Shown here: positions 1-7,119 of the stretch, one piece after another
Position numbering within the stretch: the stretch's first letter is position 1
Layout of the letters: each line of letters starts with the position of its first letter
From: Candidatus Babeliales bacterium
Lineage (GTDB): Bacteria > Babelota > Babeliae > Babelales > CAIQNR01
Direction of reading: 5' to 3'
NCBI GenBank assembly: GCA_021735725.1
Contig: JAIPGS010000015.1
Coordinates: forward strand, 1-13,691
Length of the DNA: 13,691 nucleotides
Position numbers and translations under genes: made by a program
Notes under the pieces: model-generated
Told to the model about the DNA's origin: nothing
Seen by the model: the letters and a program-made list of their open reading frames with translations, nothing else
The model's database searches: none

Positions 1-213
1 GAAAGCTGCACATTAGCAACTCAAGCCGAAAAACAAGGGGCACCTGTTCTTGCATCTCGTCTTTTTGATTGGGGAAATTCTCTTTTTAAATGTGCACAAG
101 CAATTGTAGAGGGTATTAAAGAAGGAACAATCAATACTCTTAATGCATGTTTACACCCTATTGAAACTGTTCAAAACATTGCTTATTCTGTTGTTGAAGC
201 AGGAAAAGTTTAA
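1..213 (+). CDS. Polymorphic toxin, N-terminal/middle part (5' end outside window)
   Basis: Frame 1 is open from the first base to a TAA at 211-213 and encodes the last 70 residues of a protein that begins upstream. The peptide is mostly helical in character (SLFKCAQAIVEGIKEG, HPIETVQNIAYSVVEAGKV) and shows no motif that I can name. The same frame resumes directly after the TAA. The codons at 214-234 are all sense (A-L-L-I-K-E-C) and lead into the EndoU toxin gene. I infer that this is the upstream part of one long polymorphic toxin whose frame is broken by a single stop codon. It could instead be an independent gene that ends here. No terminator lies between the two. Confidence 0.6.
   Translation, partial: ESCTLATQAEKQGAPVLASRLFDWGNSLFKCAQAIVEGIKEGTINTLNACLHPIETVQNIAYSVVEAGKV
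211..213 (+). other. Single in-frame TAA splitting the toxin reading frame
   Basis: The frame before (1-210) and after (214-1119) this codon is continuous and has no other stop. One substitution (for example from AAA, CAA or GAA) would join both parts into one protein. Nearby genes also end in TAA, so reassignment of the codon is not supported. Confidence 0.6.
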
Positions 214-234
214 GCATTACTTATCAAAGAATGT

Positions 235-1122
235 ATGCTTATTTCCCATTATTCAGACATGAATCAAGATGATCTTTTAGAAGCAAAATTTCATTCGTAC
301 CATCAAAAAATTTCAGAATTGCACGCCACGCTTTCGTCCTTTTCAAAAGAAGATATTTTAAGAAAAGCAACAGCTTTAGGAGTTGAAGCAATTCTTTTAC
401 ATAAAATCACGGGCGCACTGTGTAATTTTACAAAAGTATCTTCAGAAAAATTAATTACTTTTATTGAAACATCACAAGAACATTCAGAACTCATTTATGC
501 CGTTGAAGGAGTGCCTTTTAAAATATCTACAACAGCTACTGATTATCTTAATGCTATGGCTCTTGAAGGTGAAACTGCACTCCCCAAATTGCGTGGAAAA
601 ACACCAAAACCTTTTAAAGGTAATGCTAAAAAATTAATCCCATTCAAAGAAGAATTATCTTATTTAAAAGCTCGATTTGATGGATTTAAAAACATAATGT
701 TTGATTTTAATCATATGCTACAAGGAAGACCTCTCTTAGATAGTAAGAATAGACTTGTAGGAATATCTGGATGGCATCATGATACTTTTGAAAATATTGC
801 AAACAATATTGGACATCTACAAGGTATACCATTAGAAATTTTATCTAGAGAAAATGGCATAGCAGGAACTTACAAATTGATATTTAAAGGATATAATAGA
901 AATATCCCAAAAACATTTTTCCCATCTACATGGACACGTGATCAAGTAATAAGTAAAATCATTGAAGCATATAAATATGCAGAAAAGAATAATATACCCT
1001 TTAAAAAGAGTAAAAATGGTAATATTAAAATTATTGGAGTTACAAAAGATAATATAAAAATTAATATGGTCCTTAATCAAAATAAAATGATAACAGCTTA
1101 TCCTGTCGTGGAGAAAATATAA
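235..1122 (+). CDS. EndoU-family RNase toxin, C-terminal part of a polymorphic toxin
   Basis: The product is 295 residues if it starts at the ATG at 235, which has only a weak AAAGA upstream. Residues 1-118 form a helical pre-toxin region, followed by a basic hinge (about 119-135). Residues 155-295 match the bacterial EndoU nuclease domain of polymorphic and CDI toxins. The visible features are H160 in NHMLQG, H181-H182 in SGWHHD, a G-T-Y-K strand near 211-214, the characteristic KTFFPSTWTRDQVISKI (227-243), and the terminal ITAYPV with T287 and Y289. By family knowledge, two histidines and a Thr/Tyr near the C-terminus form the RNA-cleaving site, and all appear present. The domain at the extreme C-terminus, with candidate immunity genes starting 2 nt later, is the classic toxin-immunity layout. 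The in-frame stop just upstream suggests that the full-length toxin is interrupted, or that only this fragment is made. Confidence 0.82.
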   Translation: MLISHYSDMNQDDLLEAKFHSYHQKISELHATLSSFSKEDILRKATALGVEAILLHKITGALCNFTKVSSEKLITFIETSQEHSELIYAVEGVPFKISTTATDYLNAMALEGETALPKLRGKTPKPFKGNAKKLIPFKEELSYLKARFDGFKNIMFDFNHMLQGRPLLDSKNRLVGISGWHHDTFENIANNIGHLQGIPLEILSRENGIAGTYKLIFKGYNRNIPKTFFPSTWTRDQVISKIIEAYKYAEKNNIPFKKSKNGNIKIIGVTKDNIKINMVLNQNKMITAYPVVEKI

Positions 1123-1124
1123 CA

Positions 1125-1538
1125 ATGGAACAAACTATTTTAAAAAGAGATACAATACACCTTATTCCTTATTATTTTAAGCCTGCTAAATCTGATTTAA
1201 TTGCTGATGTACTTATTGATTTATGTAATTCAAATTATATTTTAGATAAATGGTTGCCCAACAAAAAGTCATTAGGTATAACAGGAAACGAATGTTCTAT
1301 TAATAAAATTGATAACAATACTCTTATATTTAAATATGCTGAATATATGGACGATAATGAAAAATTTATTATTACAAAAAAAAATTTTATTAAATTAGTG
1401 AATGATTGGCATGTTGCATATGACTCAAAAAAAGAGTTTGTCATTATAAAATTAAAAGATGATAAAAATATAACTATTATAGCAAGAGATGATCCCGGAC
1501 AATTTGCTTCTCTTTTTAATCAACAAGCTGAATCATAA
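1125..1538 (+). CDS. Candidate immunity protein to the EndoU toxin (copy 1)
   Basis: The product is 137 residues, predicted cytosolic, with no signal peptide or membrane segment. Its ATG lies 2 nt after the toxin stop, and a GGAG at 1110-1113 inside the toxin's last codons could serve as ribosome binding site, so translation is probably coupled. I do not recognise a named family. The most conserved part is shared with the next gene: a helix and strand of the form FIKLVNDWHVAYDSKKEFVI (residues about 87-106) followed by an acidic stretch and a short strand. The immunity role is inferred from position, size, cytosolic nature and the paralogous second copy. By family knowledge, such proteins bind and block the cognate nuclease. 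Confidence 0.68.
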   Translation: MEQTILKRDTIHLIPYYFKPAKSDLIADVLIDLCNSNYILDKWLPNKKSLGITGNECSINKIDNNTLIFKYAEYMDDNEKFIITKKNFIKLVNDWHVAYDSKKEFVIIKLKDDKNITIIARDDPGQFASLFNQQAES

Positions 1539-1561
1539 CAACTTATCCTGTTATTGAATAA
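1532..1561 (+). pseudogene. Remnant of a second EndoU toxin C-terminus
   Basis: Read in its own frame, this stretch encodes I-I-T-T-Y-P-V-I-E-stop. The intact toxin ends M-I-T-A-Y-P-V-V-E-K-I-stop. At DNA level 1535-1551 matches 1090-1106 at 16 of 17 positions. The remnant sits just before the second immunity gene, exactly where a toxin tail should be, and overlaps the stop codon of immunity copy 1. Upstream of it the frame closes at a TGA (1529-1531), so nothing more of a toxin survives. Confidence 0.7.
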
Positions 1562-1571
1562 GACTTATAAG

Positions 1572-1997
1572 ATGATTAAAAAATTAGCTATCATTAGAAA
1601 AGAAAAAGGACACCTATTATCGAGAGATTCAACATCTTTAGAAACACATTTAATATCCAAATTATTAACTGATACTTGTAAAAATGAACCCAGAACTCAA
1701 GATTGGATTTATGATTCTTATTATGAAGTATATGAAGAAAATTGCTCATTACTCACAAAAGAAAATGATTTTATGATATTTCAATCTCTTTATAATGAGG
1801 AAAATCCTCCTCACACATTCAAATGCTCAAGAAAAGCATTTATCACATTAATTGATCAATGGAATAGTGCCAGAAAAGAAAATAAGGAATTTATTATCAT
1901 TGAACTGGACGAATCCAATATTATACATCTTTATGCTTCTGATAAAGTTCCTGCTGAATATCTTTTTAAATTACCACCAATTTTAGAATCTCGATGA
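1572..1997 (+). CDS. Candidate immunity protein, paralogue of the preceding gene (copy 2)
   Basis: The product is 141 residues from the ATG at 1572. A TTG at 1554 would add six residues, but it lies inside the toxin remnant and has no Shine-Dalgarno. The ATG start also places the shared LIxxLLxDxC helix at nearly the same distance from the N-terminus as in copy 1 (26 versus 24 residues). The C-terminal half is clearly homologous to copy 1: ITLIDQWNSARKENKEFIII against IKLVNDWHVAYDSKKEFVII, then D-E and a short strand. No signal peptide or membrane segment is visible. A ribosome binding site is not obvious, so expression may be weak or depend on coupling. The likely role is immunity to a related, lost EndoU toxin; this is inference. 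Confidence 0.65.
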   Translation: MIKKLAIIRKEKGHLLSRDSTSLETHLISKLLTDTCKNEPRTQDWIYDSYYEVYEENCSLLTKENDFMIFQSLYNEENPPHTFKCSRKAFITLIDQWNSARKENKEFIIIELDESNIIHLYASDKVPAEYLFKLPPILESR

Positions 1998-2168
1998 ATA
2001 GTATTTCTTAAAGTTTTTTCAAAAAATATAAATACGTGAAAACTCTATCTCGTTGAGTTCCATGAATCAGCTTTTTAGAATAATATAATTTAAATTCTTA
2101 TTTAACCAAGTTACTTACCTAAATCACCCCCCAATACTTCTTTAGAAAAATTAAACATTATCATCTTG

Positions 2169-2765
2169 TTAAGGCTGCTTTACAATTATTCCATTTGTTA
2201 TCAAAGAATTCGCAAAAGAACTATATGTAATATTTTTCATTATAGTTCCTAATTCTTTTTTTTCCCTCAGATTATTAAATTTTTTATGTAGCATTATTCC
2301 AGTGATTAAAGAAGTACAAAAACATCCTCCTACTGTCACAGGATACAACACAACAGGGGGAATATTTGGAATTATCAATTTACCAACTTGATACAAACCG
2401 GCACCTCCACATAAAGAAAAGAAATTGTAGAAAGCTGGGCAATGAATATTTTCACAGCCACAAGTATCCAAGCATTTTTCACAACGCTTTTGTCGCGCTG
2501 TGAGTTCTATATTTTCTTGTAAAAAGTGAACCATTTCCTCTTCAGGAATATATTCATTATTACAATTTTGAATAAAAGGGAGCATTAAGTCTTTTGCTTT
2601 TTTTTGCAATGGCAATGGCTCTATGCCATCTAAAAGTGTTCTTATTTTTGATTTTGAAACATAACAAGTAGCCTCTTGTATAGAAGGTTGCGAGCAAATT
2701 AAAGGAGTATTTTCTAATGCCCCTATTACATTACAAAAAAGAAGAGATACATAAAATGTTTTCAT
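2169..2765 (-). CDS. Secreted Cys-containing membrane protein, tandem paralogue A
   Basis: The product is 198 residues with an unknown function. A signal peptide is visible (MKTFYVSLLFCNVIGA, cleavage near 16-17). A soluble helical part (about 38-90) follows, then a cysteine cluster with C95-x2-C98, C102, C104 and C109. Next is a Gly-rich hydrophobic stretch (about 119-160) that could form one or two membrane segments or a hairpin, and then a charged tail. The start is supported by AAGGA seven nt upstream. It lies 32 nt downstream of its paralogue B and shares with it an almost identical leader, while the mature parts are only roughly 40% alike by eye. The cysteine pattern could bind metal or form disulphides. 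Export to the envelope or host is plausible, but nothing in the sequence gives a biochemical role. Confidence 0.75.
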   Translation of the reverse strand: MKTFYVSLLFCNVIGALENTPLICSQPSIQEATCYVSKSKIRTLLDGIEPLPLQKKAKDLMLPFIQNCNNEYIPEEEMVHFLQENIELTARQKRCEKCLDTCGCENIHCPAFYNFFSLCGGAGLYQVGKLIIPNIPPVVLYPVTVGGCFCTSLITGIMLHKKFNNLREKKELGTIMKNITYSSFANSLITNGIIVKQP

Positions 2766-3435
2766 TGTTTATTCCTTATGTGTTACTTTTTTATTTTTTA
2801 TAATAAGTCATCTTTTTGAGGTTGTCTTGCAATTACTACCTCTGGCCTTAATACATCAGTAAGGGGTTTATATTTAATATTTTTCATTATGATTGCTAAT
2901 TCTTCTTTTGCGGTCACAGCATTGAATCTGTTTTTCAAGATTGTTCCAGTTAATACAGAAATTAAAAAACATCCTCCATTGCCCGCAAGAAGAGAGTGTA
3001 ATACAGAAGAAGAACTTGCTGTAATAATACTTTTAGCAGCAAAACATAAATAGGCTTCGCCAGAGAAAAAACAACAATTGTATCCGGCCCGACAATAATC
3101 CTTATCACAACAAACTTTATGAATACAGCTCTTACAACGCTGGTCTGTTGCTGTAAGTTTTAAATTTTTTTGTAAAAATTGATCCATCATATTTTCAGAA
3201 ATATATTCATTATTAAATGTCCGCATAAAAGGAAGCATCAATTTTCTTCCTCTTACTTGTAATGCAGGTGGCTCTATTGTATCTAAAAGAGCCATTACCT
3301 CTGTCTTTGAGACATAAGAATTAGACTGTTTTGTTTGGAGTTCCCCGCTCAGTAAAGGCGTATTTTCTAATGCCCCTACCGCATTACAAAAAAGAAGAGA
3401 TACATAAAATGTTTTCATTGTTTATTCCTTATGTG
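2700..3435. repeat. Direct repeat of leader DNA in the two paralogues (2700-2782 and 3353-3435)
   Basis: These two 83-nt segments, each covering the signal-peptide codons, the start codon and the ribosome binding site, differ at only 4 positions and have no gaps. The similarity falls sharply in the mature coding parts. The upstream T/A-rich sequence is also similar just beyond the repeat. Confidence 0.85.
2798..3418 (-). CDS. Secreted Cys-containing membrane protein, tandem paralogue B
   Basis: The product is 206 residues with the same plan as paralogue A: signal peptide MKTFYVSLLFCNAVGA, a helical part with the shared LMLPF and NNEYI motifs (60-73), a cysteine cluster (C95-x2-C98, C103, C104, C109, C115, C116), hydrophobic segments at about 120-160, and a shared AIIMKNIKY block (175-183). 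C95, C98, C104 and C109 are common to both copies. B carries extra cysteines and a longer acidic end (QKDDLL). AAGGA lies upstream of the ATG. The gene is divergent from the NUDIX gene, and it is the first gene of a probable two-gene unit. No family name is recognised; a surface or secreted lineage-specific protein is the most that can be said. Confidence 0.75.
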   Translation of the reverse strand: MKTFYVSLLFCNAVGALENTPLLSGELQTKQSNSYVSKTEVMALLDTIEPPALQVRGRKLMLPFMRTFNNEYISENMMDQFLQKNLKLTATDQRCKSCIHKVCCDKDYCRAGYNCCFFSGEAYLCFAAKSIITASSSSVLHSLLAGNGGCFLISVLTGTILKNRFNAVTAKEELAIIMKNIKYKPLTDVLRPEVVIARQPQKDDLL

Positions 3436-3536
3436 ATACATTTTTATTTTTATAATACACCAATTAGTAAATAAAGTAGAAAATTTTATTATAATAAATG
3501 CATTATGTTCTTTTATATACATTTATTATTTTTCAT

Positions 3537-3564
3537 TTGCCTGTTACAATAAATCAATTATTAT
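3537..3564 (+). promoter_or_regulatory. Possible sigma70-type promoter of the NUDIX gene
   Basis: TTGCCT (3537-3542), a 16-nt spacer, and TATTAT (3559-3564) lie about 20 nt before the NUDIX start. The match is reasonable, but AT-rich DNA gives many such matches. Confidence 0.35.
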
Positions 3565-3584
3565 TTTTTACACGATAGGGCGCA

Positions 3585-4124
3585 ATGAAACGAGATCAAT
3601 TATTAGCATTACTTGAACGCTACAATCCGACTGATACAGCTGAAAAAGAATTTAAAACAAGAACAATTGCATTTGTAAAAGAACATAAAGATTGCTTTGA
3701 AAGAACTTTATTAATTGGACATATCACAGCATCGGCTTGGTTGCTTAACAAAGAAGAAACAAAAGCCTTACTTCTTCATCATACAAAATTAGACCGATGG
3801 TTTCAACTTGGTGGACATTGTGATGGAGACTCAGACGTACTCGCTGTTGCCATTAAAGAAGCTCAAGAAGAATCTGGAATTAATGGCATAAAAGCAGTAA
3901 ATCCTGCTATTTTTGATATTGATATTCATACTATTCCAGCACGCAAAGATGAACCTGAACACGATCATTATGATATTCGTTTTTTACTTAAAGTAACAAG
4001 CGATGAAGATGTTGTGCAAAATAGAGAGTCAAAAGAATTAAGATGGATAACAAAAGATCCTCACACAATGCCTACTCAAGCACGATCTGTAAGTCGCATG
4101 TTTGAAAAATGGATTTCATTATAA
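3585..4124 (+). CDS. NUDIX hydrolase
   Basis: The product is 179 residues. The Nudix box spans about 77-99 (GHCDGDS, seven residues, then KEAQEESGI), with E92, E95 and E96 as the expected metal-binding carboxylates. The early glutamate of the consensus is replaced by Ser (S83), and K91 stands for the usual Arg. The family cleaves nucleoside diphosphates linked to another group, using Mg2+. The GGHCDGDxD form with a preceding helical N-terminus (1-40) is common in NUDIX proteins of unassigned substrate. No signal peptide is present, so it should act in the cytosol. The start is supported by AGGG five nt upstream. It is a single-gene unit flanked by oppositely oriented genes. The substrate cannot be told from sequence. 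Confidence 0.88.
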   Translation: MKRDQLLALLERYNPTDTAEKEFKTRTIAFVKEHKDCFERTLLIGHITASAWLLNKEETKALLLHHTKLDRWFQLGGHCDGDSDVLAVAIKEAQEESGINGIKAVNPAIFDIDIHTIPARKDEPEHDHYDIRFLLKVTSDEDVVQNRESKELRWITKDPHTMPTQARSVSRMFEKWISL

Positions 4125-4159
4125 TTTATTTTTTTCTTTAAACATAAATTTTTTTTTCT

Positions 4160-4200
4160 AAATAAATAAAAAAAGAGGATGAAATATTTCTATTTCATCC
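4160..4200 (-). terminator. Intrinsic terminator of rho
   Basis: A perfect 10-bp stem (4177-4186 with 4191-4200) with a 4-nt loop is followed, reading on the minus strand, by a T-rich tract (4160-4174). It lies about 28 nt past the rho stop. The plus-strand side lacks a good T tract, so it serves rho rather than the NUDIX gene. Confidence 0.85.
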
Positions 4201-4227
4201 CCTTGGTTTCTTTATAAAAAACGAGTG

Positions 4228-5931
4228 TTAGTTATCACTACCCGTTCTTTTTGAATTCATAGAATCTAAGAATTCTTGATTTGTTTTGAATTTTTTCATC
4301 TTATCTTTTAAAAATTCAATTGATTCAGCTGTATTCATAGCAGCCAAGAATTTCTGAAGCACCCATACTTTATTTAAATCTTCTGGAGTATGAAGCAATT
4401 CTTCACGGCGAGTTCCTGAAGTTAATAATTCAAATGCTGGGTAAATTCGACGATTTGCAAGTTTACGGTTCATGTTAATTTCCATGTTACCAGTACCTTT
4501 AAATTCTTCAAAAATTACTTCATCCATGCGTGACCCCGTATCAACAAGAGCCGAAGCAAGAATAGTTAATGATCCACCCTCTTCTGCACAACGTGCTGCA
4601 CCAAAGAAACGTTTTGGTCTTTGAAGTGCATTTGCATCAATACCACCAGTAAGAACTTTTCCAGAAGCTGGAGCTGTTGTATTATATGCACGAGCTAAAC
4701 GAGTAATAGAATCAAGTAAAATAACAACATCTTTACCTGCTTCAACAAGACGTTTTGCTTTTTCAAGTACTGTTTCTGCAACTTGTACATGACGTTCAGC
4801 TGATTCGTCAAATGTTGAACTGATCACCTCTGCATGAGCCCCTTTAACACTTCGACGTAAATCTGCAACTTCTTCAGGACGTTCGTCAATAAGAAGTACA
4901 ATCAAAAATGTTTCTGGATGATTAGTAATAAAACTTTGTCCAAGTTGTTTAAGAAGAACTGTTTTTCCTACTTTTGGTGGCGCAACAATTAAACCACGCT
5001 GCCCTTTTCCAATAGGAGTAAACAGATCCATAATACGAGTTGAATATGAATCAGGATCATATTCTAAATTAAATTTTTCTTTAGGATGCATTGGAGATAA
5101 CCGATCAAAGAATGGACGTTCTTTTAATTTTGCAGGATCTCCAAAATTCACACTATTTACTTTGCACAATGCAAAATATTTTTCATTTTCTTTTGGTTTT
5201 CTAATAACACCTTCAACAGTATCACCAGAACGTAATCCGAATCTTCTAATTTGAGACGGAGACACATACACATCATCAGGACTTGAAACATAATCAAAAC
5301 GAGGAGAACGTAAGAAACCAAAACCATCTGGTAATCTTTCAAGTACTCCTTCAACAACTACTTCTCTATCTGGATCAGTTTGAACATCTAAAATAACATT
5401 CACTAACTGAGGGTGAGTCATTAAACTTGCACCAATAATTCCAAATCGACGAGCATGCTGATTTAATTCTTGAAGAGAAAAATCTTGTAATTGTTCTCTT
5501 TCATATAATTTTGGAGATGCTGATTCTACGCTTTTTTGATGACGTTTTTGACCATTATTATGGTGCCGTCTTTGATCATTATTATTATTTTGATTATTAC
5601 TATTATGTTGAGAGTGAGGTCTATTACCTTGTTGTTGTGAATAGCTTTGCGAATGAGCCGGTTGTTGTTCTTGTTGAGCATCAGCTTTTTGAAAATCTTC
5701 CATCACCACCGGTTGTTCAACCTTTTGAGGTGCAGCAACTTTTTTTTGAATCAATTCTTTTGCTTCTTGAGGCGCCACAACATTATGATCTATTTTTTTT
5801 AGTACCCCATCTTTCTTAACTGATGGTTTTGAAACAGTTTTTTTTACTGCTTTTGTTTTTACAACCGAAGGAACTTTTTCACCTTCAGAATTTTTTTCTA
5901 TCTTTTTTACTTCTTTAATTTCATTTTCCAT
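4228..5931 (-). CDS. rho: Transcription termination factor Rho
   Basis: The product is 567 residues, longer than the roughly 420 of E. coli Rho because of an N-terminal extension. Residues 1-75 are rich in Lys/Val. Residues 85-133 are dominated by Gln, Asn, His and Ser. The Rho N-terminal helical domain follows (about 142-185), then the cold-shock-like RNA-binding domain (190-265, with DGFGFLRSP) and the RecA-type motor. The motor shows Walker A (APPKVGKT, 317-324), LIDERPEEV with E350, Walker B (DVVILLDS, 401-408), the Q-loop region (GGIDANALQRPKRFFGAAR) and the SGTRREE segment. The hexamer translocates along RNA and releases RNA polymerase. GGAGGG seven nt before the ATG fixes the start. 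It is the last gene of the rpmA-secF-rho run and is followed by an intrinsic terminator. Confidence 0.97.
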   Translation of the reverse strand: MENEIKEVKKIEKNSEGEKVPSVVKTKAVKKTVSKPSVKKDGVLKKIDHNVVAPQEAKELIQKKVAAPQKVEQPVVMEDFQKADAQQEQQPAHSQSYSQQQGNRPHSQHNSNNQNNNNDQRRHHNNGQKRHQKSVESASPKLYEREQLQDFSLQELNQHARRFGIIGASLMTHPQLVNVILDVQTDPDREVVVEGVLERLPDGFGFLRSPRFDYVSSPDDVYVSPSQIRRFGLRSGDTVEGVIRKPKENEKYFALCKVNSVNFGDPAKLKERPFFDRLSPMHPKEKFNLEYDPDSYSTRIMDLFTPIGKGQRGLIVAPPKVGKTVLLKQLGQSFITNHPETFLIVLLIDERPEEVADLRRSVKGAHAEVISSTFDESAERHVQVAETVLEKAKRLVEAGKDVVILLDSITRLARAYNTTAPASGKVLTGGIDANALQRPKRFFGAARCAEEGGSLTILASALVDTGSRMDEVIFEEFKGTGNMEINMNRKLANRRIYPAFELLTSGTRREELLHTPEDLNKVWVLQKFLAAMNTAESIEFLKDKMKKFKTNQEFLDSMNSKRTGSDN

Positions 5932-6029
5932 AGAGATTCCCTCCTATTTATCTAAATTAATTGTTCTTTGGAACATAATAATACTATCCCTTATTCATTA
6001 TTATACAGCATATATGAATAATTTTAATG
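5932..6029 (-). promoter_or_regulatory. rho upstream region with candidate promoter
   Basis: Reading on the minus strand, a perfect TATAAT lies at about 6005-6000, with a weak TTAAAA about 16 nt before it. The predicted leader of some 65 nt precedes a strong GGAGGG (5944-5939). rho genes are often autoregulated through their leaders, but I see no specific element here. Confidence 0.4.
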
Positions 6030-6111
6030 TAATACAACTTATAAAAAAACGATTATTGTTTTTTAATTTTCAACTAATAATGAGATGTAATAACTATGTT
6101 CCTCAAAGAAA

Positions 6112-6978
6112 TTAATCTTTACGGCGAAACATAAGCATTATAGGACTTGCTATAAACACTGACGAATATGTTCCAACAATAATTCCTACAAGCAACGCTA
6201 ATGACATATTCCTTAACGTTTCTCCACCCCAGATCAATAATGACCCAACTGTAAGCGCTGTCGACAAACTTGTAAGCATCGTACGTCTCATTGTTTGCGC
6301 AATACTAATATTAACAACAGTAGATGCAACTTCGCCTCTCATTTTTACAAAATTTTCTCTCATACGAGAAAAAATTACAATAGTATCGTTAATCGAATAA
6401 CCCAATGTTGCAATAATTGCACAAATTACATTTGGCGAAATTTCTCTTTGTGTTAACGCAAATAAAGCTAAAATAGCAAGCGCATCATGAAAGATCGCAA
6501 TAACAGCTCCCAATCCATACGAAAAAGAAAAAAATCTAAATGCGATATACATAAGCATCGCAAGAAGACTTAATAAAAGCGCTAATAAAAAATTTTTTGC
6601 AAGATTTTTACCAACTGACGGACCAACCGCATTTGCTTCTAAAATTTCAACTTTTGTATCTGTAAACGTTGCTTCAAGAGTTGTTTGCATTTTTTGTGCT
6701 AACCCTTGCGAGTCGTGCGAAAATTCTTGAACACGAATCACAACTTCTTTTTTTCCAAATTCCCTAATAAGTGGATCTTGCCACCCCGCATCACCTAATG
6801 CACCTTTTAATTGCTCAGAGCCGATCTCTTTACTTAGCTTTAAAAGGACCTGTGTTCCGCCCGTAAAATCTACACTATAACGGAACCCGCCATGTTGAAA
6901 ATATGCTAAAGCTCCTGCAGCGATAAACAATGTTGATAAACAAAAGCTAGGAATACGATATTTTAAGAAATCAGTCAT
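6112..6978 (-). CDS. secF: Protein translocase subunit SecF
   Basis: The product is 288 residues from the ATG at 6978. An upstream TTG at 6990 overlaps the Shine-Dalgarno GGAGAG (6988-6983), so the internal ATG is the real start. TM1 is at about 11-27. It is followed by the VDFTGG motif (36-41), a periplasmic domain (to about 115), and five further membrane segments from 125 to 285. The fourth-to-fifth region carries the SecF signature GYSINDTIVIF (193-203). With SecD, this inner-membrane protein uses the proton motive force to help finish export through SecYEG. secD is usually directly upstream or fused, but here the upstream gene is rpmA, so secD must lie elsewhere. Its work would support the many signal-peptide proteins in this window. 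Confidence 0.96.
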   Translation of the reverse strand: MTDFLKYRIPSFCLSTLFIAAGALAYFQHGGFRYSVDFTGGTQVLLKLSKEIGSEQLKGALGDAGWQDPLIREFGKKEVVIRVQEFSHDSQGLAQKMQTTLEATFTDTKVEILEANAVGPSVGKNLAKNFLLALLLSLLAMLMYIAFRFFSFSYGLGAVIAIFHDALAILALFALTQREISPNVICAIIATLGYSINDTIVIFSRMRENFVKMRGEVASTVVNISIAQTMRRTMLTSLSTALTVGSLLIWGGETLRNMSLALLVGIIVGTYSSVFIASPIMLMFRRKD

Positions 6979-6982
6979 TTTA

Positions 6983-6988
6983 CTCTCC
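6983..6988 (-). promoter_or_regulatory. Shine-Dalgarno that decides the secF start
   Basis: GGAGAG on the minus strand lies 4 nt before the ATG at 6978 and overlaps the alternative TTG (6990), which excludes the longer form. Confidence 0.75.
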
Positions 6989-7119
6989 AATGGTATACTT
7001 TATACAATAATATATATAAAAACCATATTAACGATTAACTCAGAACTACTTGTTTCAAAAATAAGTTCTAGCACGTTTTCTTTTTTTTTACAAAAATCTT
7101 TTTCTTTTGAGTTTCCAAC

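Noticed and set aside
211..213. TAA reassigned as a sense codon
   Set aside because: rpmA, polA and other genes end in TAA at the expected family length, so the standard meaning holds.
1554..1571. TTG start for the second immunity gene
   Set aside because: It lies within the toxin remnant, lacks a Shine-Dalgarno, and makes the N-terminus longer than that of the paralogue; ATG 1572 fits better.
5511..5819. A 102-residue plus-strand ORF rich in Tyr, Val and Phe
   Set aside because: It is the complement of the N/Q/H-rich and Lys-rich low-complexity codons of rho; it has no ribosome binding site and no family resemblance.
7018..7090. Possible hairpin between secF and rpmA near GAACTACTTG and AAGTTC
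   Set aside because: Pairing needs a bulge and leaves only about five weak pairs, and no T tract follows in the direction of rpmA transcription.
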